Origin: Robiginitomaculum sp. | Lineage (GTDB): Bacteria; Pseudomonadota; Alphaproteobacteria; Caulobacterales; Maricaulaceae | NCBI GenBank assembly: GCA_030949705.1 | Contig: JAUZSF010000015.1 | Location: forward strand, 62,001-126,000 | Reading direction: 5' to 3' | DNA length: 64,000 nucleotides | Shown: piece after piece, positions 57,529 through 64,000 of the stretch | How the letters are laid out: each line of letters starts with the position of its first letter | Numbering within the stretch: the first letter of the stretch is position 1 | The notes under the pieces: model-generated | The model's database searches: none | What the model was told of the DNA's origin: nothing | The model's input: the letters and a program-made list of their open reading frames with translations, nothing else | Made by a program: the position numbers and the translations under genes

Positions 57529-57628
57529 CATCCTTCGAGGCTCTCTTCGTTCGCGCCTCAGGATGAGGCCGCAATCTATTTTGCCTTCACCTCATCCTGA
57601 GGTGGCGCGAAGCGCCCTCGAAGGATGA
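57529..57628. repeat. Inverted pair of short palindromic repeats (type B)
   Basis: 57529-57568 reads CATCCTTCGAGG...CTCAGGATGAGG, and 57591-57628 reads CTCATCCTGAGG...CTCGAAGGATGAAG, an inverted copy about 22 bases away. Each copy is itself an imperfect hairpin, and together they can form a larger one. This matches the CCTCAGGATGAGG-type dispersed repeats seen in many Alphaproteobacteria. With the type A pair it fills most of the gene-free stretch 57188-57702. Confidence 0.75.
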
Positions 57629-57647
57629 AGAGTGCACAGCCCAAAAC

Positions 57648-57677
57648 AAAAACCCCGCCTGAGCGGATCAGGCGGGG
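57648..57677 (-). terminator. Intrinsic terminator of tig
   Basis: A perfect 10-bp stem CCCCGCCTGA/TCAGGCGGGG at 57653-57677 with a GCGGA loop. On the minus strand it is followed by TTTTT. It lies 25 bases after the tig stop. Confidence 0.9.
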
Positions 57678-57702
57678 CCTTTTGAATGATCGTAAGAAGA
57701 GT

Positions 57703-59244
57703 TTATTTCTTCTTCGCCGCCGGTTTTTTGGGCGCAGCTTTTTTGGGCGCGGCTTTTTTAGCAGCCGGTTTCTTGGCGGCCGCTTTGGCAGGTGCCTTTT
57801 TGGCCGGCGCTTTTTTAGCTGGCGCTTTCTTGGCAGCAGCCTTTTTAGGCGCCGCCTTCTTGGCAGCGGTTTTCTTCTTTGCTGCCGGTTTTTTCTTTTC
57901 ACCGCCCGGGGCGTCGTCGTCGGCGTATAGCTCTTCGCGGGTTACGTCGACATCTTTAACCTTGGCCAGTTCCAGAATGTAATCCACCACTTTTTCTTCA
58001 AAAATCGGGGCGCGCAGGCGGGCCTGTGCCTCTGGGTTTTTCTGGAAGTATTCGGCGATCTGTTGCTCCTGACCGGGATAGCGCATGGCCTCGGCATTCA
58101 CGGCCCGGGCCAGTTCCTCGGCGGCCACCGTAATGTTCGCTTCCTGGCCGATTTCGGCCAGCACCAGACCCAGGCGCACGCGGCGTTCGGCAATGGCGCG
58201 ATATTCGGCCTTCAGATCATCTTCGGACTTGTCCTTGTCTTCTTCGTCGACATTACCGGCCTTCACGTCGGCTTCGACCTGTTGCCAGATGGCGTTGAAT
58301 TCGGCATCGACCATATTGGCCGGCAGATCAAAATCATGTTCCGCATCCAGCGCATCCAGAAGGCGGCGTTTGGCGCGATTGCGTGATTGTGATTTGTGCT
58401 CTGATTCCAGGCTTTTCACGATGGCATCGCGAAGCGCATCCAGCGAGTCCATGCCCAGCTTCTTGGCAAATTCATCATCGATCTTGGTTTCCACCGGTTT
58501 CTTAACGGCTTTGACGGTGACGGCAAATTCGGCATCCTTGCCCGCCAGGTTTTCGGCCTGATATTCCGCCGGGAACGTTACTTTCAGTACTTTTTCATCG
58601 CCAACCTTCACGCCGACCAGCTGTTCTTCAAAGCCCGGGATAAACTGGCCCGCGCCGATGACAACCTGGGCATCTTCGGCAGAACCGCCTTCAAATTCCA
58701 CGCCATCAATGCTGCCGACAAAATCGATCACCACGGCATCGCCATCGGCGGCTTTGGCCTTGGCGCTTTTGTCTTCAAAGGTTTTTTGACTTTCAGCCAG
58801 ATTACTAAGGGATTTTTCCACTTCCTCGTCGGTCACTTTGGCAACCGGGCGTTCAATGGTCAATTTGGCCGGGTCCACCGGGGTAAAGGTCGGCATAATG
58901 TCCACATGCATGTGGAAAACCAGATCGGCCTTGCCAGCGATCACATCCTCGGCCTCGTTTTCCAGATGGAAATGCGGCTGACCGGCGGGCTTGATATTAT
59001 TGTCGTTCAGCGCTTTTTCGCTGGCCTCATTCATCGTGCCTTCGACAATCTCGCCCATCATGGACTTGCCAAACATGCGTTTGATATGCGCCGCCGGCAC
59101 TTTGCCCGGGCGAAAGCCCTTGAGGCTCACCTGGGGCTGCACTTCAGCAATTTTGGCATCAAGGCGTTCGCTCAGTTCCTTGGCAGGAACCACAATGTCG
59201 TAAGAATGGCTGAGGCCTTCGGCCTTGGTCTGGGTAACTTGCAT
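57703..59244 (-). CDS. tig: Trigger factor with long Lys/Ala/Pro-rich C-terminal tail
   Basis: 513 residues. The ribosome-binding domain with KGFRPGKVPAAHIKRMFGKS, the FKBP-type PPIase domain (GDAVVIDFVGSIDGVEFEGG, FIPGFEEQLVGVKVGDEKVL) and the C-terminal chaperone domain fill about residues 1-450. The last ~60 residues are repeats of AAKK, APKK and APAKK, a histone-H1-like, strongly basic tail that could bind RNA or DNA. Trigger factor folds nascent chains at the ribosome exit. It ends ahead of a hairpin terminator. Confidence 0.95.
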   Translation of the reverse strand: MQVTQTKAEGLSHSYDIVVPAKELSERLDAKIAEVQPQVSLKGFRPGKVPAAHIKRMFGKSMMGEIVEGTMNEASEKALNDNNIKPAGQPHFHLENEAEDVIAGKADLVFHMHVDIMPTFTPVDPAKLTIERPVAKVTDEEVEKSLSNLAESQKTFEDKSAKAKAADGDAVVIDFVGSIDGVEFEGGSAEDAQVVIGAGQFIPGFEEQLVGVKVGDEKVLKVTFPAEYQAENLAGKDAEFAVTVKAVKKPVETKIDDEFAKKLGMDSLDALRDAIVKSLESEHKSQSRNRAKRRLLDALDAEHDFDLPANMVDAEFNAIWQQVEADVKAGNVDEEDKDKSEDDLKAEYRAIAERRVRLGLVLAEIGQEANITVAAEELARAVNAEAMRYPGQEQQIAEYFQKNPEAQARLRAPIFEEKVVDYILELAKVKDVDVTREELYADDDAPGGEKKKPAAKKKTAAKKAAPKKAAAKKAPAKKAPAKKAPAKAAAKKPAAKKAAPKKAAPKKPAAKKK

Positions 59245-59421
59245 AGTCTCTTCCGGTGCTTTGGCGTTGCCCTTGCGGGCGCTAAATTCATCATCGCTTG
59301 CGCGGCGCAGCGCGCCTTATGTCATGAGTGGTGCGCCCACGCAACGCCCTGACGGGCTAAATTGCATTATAGCACGGCAAATCCATGCTGAAAGCGGCCA
59401 AAGGCCGACGCTCAAAATCGC

Positions 59422-59506
<85 letters not shown>

Positions 59507-59579
59507 ATCCCTGCGTTTTTGATCGCGGCACAGGGTCTAGCGTCTTGACGAATGAGAAGCAACGGAGCATCTCACAAGA

Positions 59580-60194
59580 ATGAGCACACAAAACGACACC
59601 AATGCCCCGTTTGAGGCTGCCCCGGACTGGCAACAACGCTATGACGAGAACTCCACCCGGTGGGAGCGCGGCGAACTGAACCCCGCCTTTGTGCACTGGC
59701 AGGAAACTGGCGCCTTCAAGGGCATAAAAAGCGTGATTATTCCCGGCTGCGGACGCTCACCCGAACCGTTGGCCTTTGCCCGCCTGGGTGCTCAGGTTAC
59801 AGCGCTGGATTTTGCCCCCGCCGCCGTGACCGCCCAAAAAGATATTTTTCAGCAGGCCGGAATCAAGGCCCGTATCGAAGAAGCCGATGTTCTCACTTGG
59901 CGGCCAGACACCCCGGTGGAGGCGGTTTATGACCAGACCTGTCTGTGTGCCCTCACCCCGGCAGTCTGGCCCGATTATGCCGACCAGATCCACCGCTGGT
60001 TAAAACCCGGTGGGCGGGCATTCATGCTGTTTATGCAAACCGGCAAGGAAGGCGGCCCGCCATTTCACAGCCCGCTGGAAACCATGCATACCCTGTTTGA
60101 TGACAAACGTTGGCAATGGCCAAATGCACCCCTTTATCGTGCTGACCATTCAAGCGGTAAATATGAGCTGGGGGCCGTGCTGACCCGGCGCTAG
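59580..60194 (+). CDS. TPMT-type SAM-dependent methyltransferase
   Basis: 204 residues of the thiopurine methyltransferase-like family, with WQQRYDENSTRWERGELNP and the SAM motif IIPGCGRSPEPLAFARLGAQ, then VTALDFAPAAV. Bacterial members methylate small S, Se or Te compounds or thiocyanate; substrate unknown here. It overlaps the end of the convergent MATE gene by 45 bases. Confidence 0.87.
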   Translation: MSTQNDTNAPFEAAPDWQQRYDENSTRWERGELNPAFVHWQETGAFKGIKSVIIPGCGRSPEPLAFARLGAQVTALDFAPAAVTAQKDIFQQAGIKARIEEADVLTWRPDTPVEAVYDQTCLCALTPAVWPDYADQIHRWLKPGGRAFMLFMQTGKEGGPPFHSPLETMHTLFDDKRWQWPNAPLYRADHSSGKYELGAVLTRR

Positions 60195-61584
60195 GCGGGT
60201 TGCACCTTTTTTGCGGCGCTGTTTGACCGCCATACTGGCCCGTTGCACCCAGAGCCAGACCGCCAGGCCTGAAACCAGGTTGGAAAGCGCCATGGCCACA
60301 ATGGCCCCAGTGAGGCCAAAATAATGCCCGCCCACCCAGGCCCCGAATGAGGACAGCACGATCGAGCGGCCAAAGGTCATCACCAGGCCTGGGAAAGGCC
60401 GCCCCAGCGCATTAAAACCGGCGGCCGTGGCAATCACCACACCATAGCCAGCGGCGGTCAGTGGCACCAAGGACAGGTAAAGCCGGCTGACCGCGATCAC
60501 ATCGGGATCATGGGAAAACAGCTTCGCCACAAACCCGGACAGCAATAATAGGGTCAGGCCGGTGAACGCGCCCCAGATCATGGCAATGAGATAAGCCGAC
60601 TTAAACGCTTCGCGCACCCGGCCGGTCAGGCCCGCCCCGCCGTTTTGCCCGGTGATCGGCCCGATGGAGGCCGATAATGCCAATAGGGGAATGGCAAACA
60701 GAAATTCAATCCGCCCGGCCACCCCCAGGCCCGCCACGGCGGCATGACCAAAACTGGCAAAAACGGCCGTTACAAACGCCATCATAATGGGATTAATCAT
60801 ATTGGTGCCAATGGCCGGCAGGCCAACCCGCATCACCTCACCCCAGGATTCTTTCAGCTCTGCCCAGGGCGGAATATGCAACAAGATCAGTTTTTCCCGA
60901 TACACCATGATCCAGCCCATCACCATTACCGCGGTAACATTGGATAAAACCGTGGCCAGCGCCGCCCCGGCCAGTTCCATCCGCGGAAACGGGCCAATGC
61001 CAAAAATCAAAAACGGGTCGAGAATGAGATTGATCACCGCGCCAGCCACCATGGTCATGCCCGGCAGGCGCGCATCCCCCAGCGCGCGCAAAAAGATTAC
61101 CCGCCACCATCGGGCCAACAATGAAAGCCGCGCCGATAAAGGCAATATGCATATAAGAGCGAATATCGGGCATCAGCGCCGGATCCGCCCTCAGCAGGCG
61201 AAACAGCGGATCAACGCTTAGTGTGCCGACAATGGATACGGTCGCCACCACCAGCACTGCCAGCAACAGCGCATCGGTCACCAGCCGTGCCAGTTGATCG
61301 CGATTGCCCTCGCCCGCGGCGCGCGACACCACCGAACTGGCCCCGATGCCAAGACCAATGGAGAGGCTTTGCATGGCAAACAGCACCGGCACGCAAAAAC
61401 TGATCGCCGCCAGCGGCACCGTGCCCAGACGGCTGATATACCAGGTATCGACCACCGCCGCCGACATCACCGCGACAATGCCGATGGTCATGGGAATGCC
61501 CAAACGAATCAAATGCCCCATCACCGGGCCTTTGGTCAGATCGCGTTTTTGCCGGGCTTTGTGTTTTTTATCTTCTGGATTCAT
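60150..61584 (-). CDS. MATE-family efflux transporter (frame broken in this sequence)
   Basis: A 12-helix multidrug/toxin exporter. The first frame starts at ATG 61584 (MNPEDKKHKARQKRDL) and reads helices to GPMVAGNLF. The second takes over at FLRALGDARLPGMTMVAG and runs to the stop at 60150. Dropping one A from AAAAA at 61090-61094 joins them and gives 477 residues, the usual size. As printed it is two ORFs. Confidence 0.88.
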
Positions 61585-61690
61585 GACGGACAGCGCCAAT
61601 ACTCAACCACTAAATAATTCAAGACTCGCATTTAGGACGCGGCGGGCCTTCGCGCCAGCCCCAAATCTGCATGACGGTTATAAACACCAC

Positions 61691-63154
61691 TCACAATCGC
61701 GTTTGCAAAACTTCCGGCAGGGCTTCGGTCAAATCCCCCGCGATCAGGCCGCGGCCACAGGCGGCCCCCGCCGCCCCGTGCAGCCAGACCCCACAGGCCG
61801 CCGCCGCAAAACCGGCTCCCCCCTGGCCCAGCAATGCCCCGATCATACCGGCCAGCACATCGCCAGACCCCGCCGTGGCCAGCCAGGGCGGGGCATTGGT
61901 GTTAATAATCGCGCGACCAGTGGGGGCCGCGATCACACTGTCCGGCCCTTTGAGCACAATTACGCATCCCGCCCGCTTTGCCGCCGCCCGGGCGCGCTCT
62001 GTCTTGCTGTGTGAACGATCCGCCAGATCCGGGAAGAGACGCGCAAACTCCCCCTCATGGGGCGTCAATATGCAAGTTTCATCCAGCACGGCAAACAAAC
62101 GATCCGGCATATCGGCAAAGGCACTGATACCATCGGCATCCAGCACCAGGGGACATTTATGCTTGCGGATAGTCAGCACATCTTCGCGCATGGCTGAATC
62201 CACCCCGCCCGCGGGGCCAATCACCGTGGCGCTCACCCGGCGATTGGTAAGCATGGTTGCCAGCGTATTTTCTGCTTCTCGGCTGGCGATCATCACTTCG
62301 GTTTCATGGGCGGCGCAGACCTGGGCGGCGCCCGCATCAGCCAACAGGGTCACCAGACCCGCCCCGGTGCGAAGGGCAGCGCGCGCCGCCAGCCGTGCCG
62401 CGCCGGTTTGCAACGCCCCGCCGCAGCGCACCAGCACATGACCGCGGCTGTATTTATGGGCCATCACCGATGGCAAAGGCGGCAGCCCCGGCCATAAAGA
62501 CGGATTATTTTCAAAGCATTGCGGCTGAATTTCGTTCAGAACCTGGTCCGGTATACCAATATCGGCCAGAGTGATTTTACCGCAAAATTCACGCGATGGC
62601 TGGAGCACATGGGCCGGTTTTTGGCGAAAAAACGTAACCGTTTCCTGAGCACAAACATGCACATCCGGCACCGTGCCGTTATCGCCAAATATGCCCGAAG
62701 GCAGATCGGCACTGATCACATAGGCACCCGAGGCATTGATCGCCTGCACCAACGCCGCCGCCTCGCCCGTCAGCGGCCGGGACAGCCCTGCCCCGAAAAG
62801 CGCATCCACCAGGATACCATCGCCATTGATGATATCCGGCGTGGCCAGGATTACCGCACCATGCCAGTCCAGATGCGCCCGGGCCACATCGCCCTTCAGC
62901 CGCGCCACATCGCCAAAGCTGTATACCGAAACTTCGCGCCCGGCCTCGTGCAGGATTTTTGCTGCCACATAGCCATCGCCCCCATTGGCGCCAGGGCCGC
63001 AAAGCACCTGTATTGCCCCGCCATGGGGGGCCGCCAGCGCCGCCACGGCCAGCGCCTTGCCAGCACGCAGCATCAGGGCATAACTCTCAATCCCCGCCCC
63101 TTCGGCCAGGTGATCCGCCATATACGCCTGTTTAATGCTCAGGATTTCGTGCAC
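61691..63154 (-). CDS. nnrD: Bifunctional NAD(P)HX epimerase/dehydratase
   Basis: 487 residues from GTG 63154, chosen for the GGAGG six bases upstream; ATG 63178 is the alternative. The N-terminal YjeF_N epimerase half has VLCGPGANGGDGYVAA; the C-terminal dehydratase half has ILTPHEGEFARLFPD and TAGSGDVLAGMIGALLGQG. It repairs hydrated NADH and NADPH. Confidence 0.93.
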   Translation of the reverse strand: MHEILSIKQAYMADHLAEGAGIESYALMLRAGKALAVAALAAPHGGAIQVLCGPGANGGDGYVAAKILHEAGREVSVYSFGDVARLKGDVARAHLDWHGAVILATPDIINGDGILVDALFGAGLSRPLTGEAAALVQAINASGAYVISADLPSGIFGDNGTVPDVHVCAQETVTFFRQKPAHVLQPSREFCGKITLADIGIPDQVLNEIQPQCFENNPSLWPGLPPLPSVMAHKYSRGHVLVRCGGALQTGAARLAARAALRTGAGLVTLLADAGAAQVCAAHETEVMIASREAENTLATMLTNRRVSATVIGPAGGVDSAMREDVLTIRKHKCPLVLDADGISAFADMPDRLFAVLDETCILTPHEGEFARLFPDLADRSHSKTERARAAAKRAGCVIVLKGPDSVIAAPTGRAIINTNAPPWLATAGSGDVLAGMIGALLGQGGAGFAAAACGVWLHGAAGAACGRGLIAGDLTEALPEVLQTRL

Positions 63155-63214
63155 TTCACCCCTCCAATGCTTGATCATCGGGCATGACCTGCCTAAACTT
63201 TAAGCAACGCATAA

Positions 63215-63664
<450 letters not shown>

Positions 63665-63694
63665 TCTTTCAGACGACAAACAGGAAACTTCATC

Positions 63695-64000
63695 ATGGCC
63701 GACAAAATATTGAAAAAAATCAAAGACGAAGACATCCCCTATGTGGAACTTCGCTTTACCGATCCGCGCGGAAAACTGCACCACGTAACCTTTGACGCCG
63801 CCATGGTGGATGAAGACTTTTTTGAAGACGGGGCGATGTTTGATGGCTCGTCGATCAATGGCTGGAAGGCGATTAATGATTCCGACATGGTACTGATGCC
63901 CGACGTATCATCGGCCAAGATGGACCCGTTTTACCAGGATCAAACCCTGACCCTGCTCTGTGACATTCTGGAGCCGGGCACCATGGCCCCCCTATGGCCG
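63695..64000 (+). CDS. glnA: Glutamine synthetase, N-terminal part (runs off window; frame break near end)
   Basis: The first ~100 codons of [23 protein letters not shown], the GS beta-grasp region and [20 protein letters not shown]. Toward the end it reads [11 protein letters not shown], after which the printed frame gives LWP instead of the conserved YGRDPR. One C too many in the CCCCCC at 63987-63992 would explain this. GS is the GlnE target. Confidence 0.95.
   Translation, partial: MADKILKKIKDEDIPYVELRFTDPRGKLHHVTFDAAMVDEDFFEDGAMFDGSSINGWKAINDSDMVLMPDVSSAKMDPFYQDQTLTLLCDILEPGTMAPLWP

Noticed and set aside
57330..57628. CRISPR array
   Set aside because: The repeats are inverted, differ in sequence and number only two of each kind; there are no regular spacers and no cas genes.
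62519..63187. 222-residue plus-strand ORF opposite nnrD
   Set aside because: Fully antisense to conserved YjeF-domain sequence; rich in Arg/His/Gln, typical of a shadow.

Overview
The window reads as a chromosomal segment of an alphaproteobacterium. Five things support this: a complete CckA-type hybrid kinase, a PleC-like kinase, a gene transfer agent (GTA) head-tail cluster of the Rhodobacter capsulatus type, DUF1476 and DUF2336 genes, and the gene order fliQ-fliR-flhB-cckA-recA-alaS-icd. I cannot place it to order or genus from sequence alone. Coding density is high, and many genes are coupled by ATGA or TGATG overlaps.

Layout. At 0-6.5 kb are the end of a sensor kinase, glnE, and an operon of a 7-EF-hand protein, an ECF sigma factor, a membrane protein that is probably the anti-sigma, and a CpxP-like periplasmic sensor. 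At 6.5-16.4 kb is a minus-strand signalling block: a PleC-like kinase, a single-domain response regulator, a GGDEF-like/EAL protein, an unrecognised 442-residue protein, a PepSY/OmpR-type regulator/kinase trio and a CbpA-like DnaJ. At 16.4-29.6 kb is the GTA cluster, terminase to tail fibre/host-specificity protein, all on the minus strand. At 29.8-34.3 kb are a YcgN-type protein, a class A PBP, a DUF2336 protein and rpsD. At 34.3-42.6 kb are grxD, an aldo/keto reductase, bolA, purL-purQ-purS-purC, the ATP synthase inhibitor zeta subunit, two thioredoxin-like proteins and purB. At 43-50.4 kb are a repeat-bearing lipoprotein, a TrmJ-family methyltransferase, icd, alaS and recA with a LexA box. 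At 50.5-57.2 kb are cckA, flhB, fliR, fliQ and a DUF885 peptidase. At 57.2-64 kb are an inverted-repeat intergenic region, tig, tRNA-Leu(UAG), a TPMT-like methyltransferase, a MATE transporter, nnrD, glnB and the start of glnA.

The genes form a few working groups: nitrogen control (GlnE, GlnB, GlnA), purine synthesis (PurC, PurS, PurQ, PurL, PurB), cell-cycle/flagellar control (PleC-like, CckA, FliQ/FliR/FlhB), Fe-S handling (Grx4 with BolA) and the GTA. The GTA is probably the most interesting accessory element.

A strong technical signal runs through the window. Nine reading-frame breaks occur in otherwise well conserved genes: GTA gp11, purB twice, icd, alaS twice, fliR, the MATE gene and glnA. 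Each is repaired by changing one short homopolymer run by one base. I read most of them as sequencing or assembly errors rather than real pseudogenes, and I annotate the genes across the breaks.
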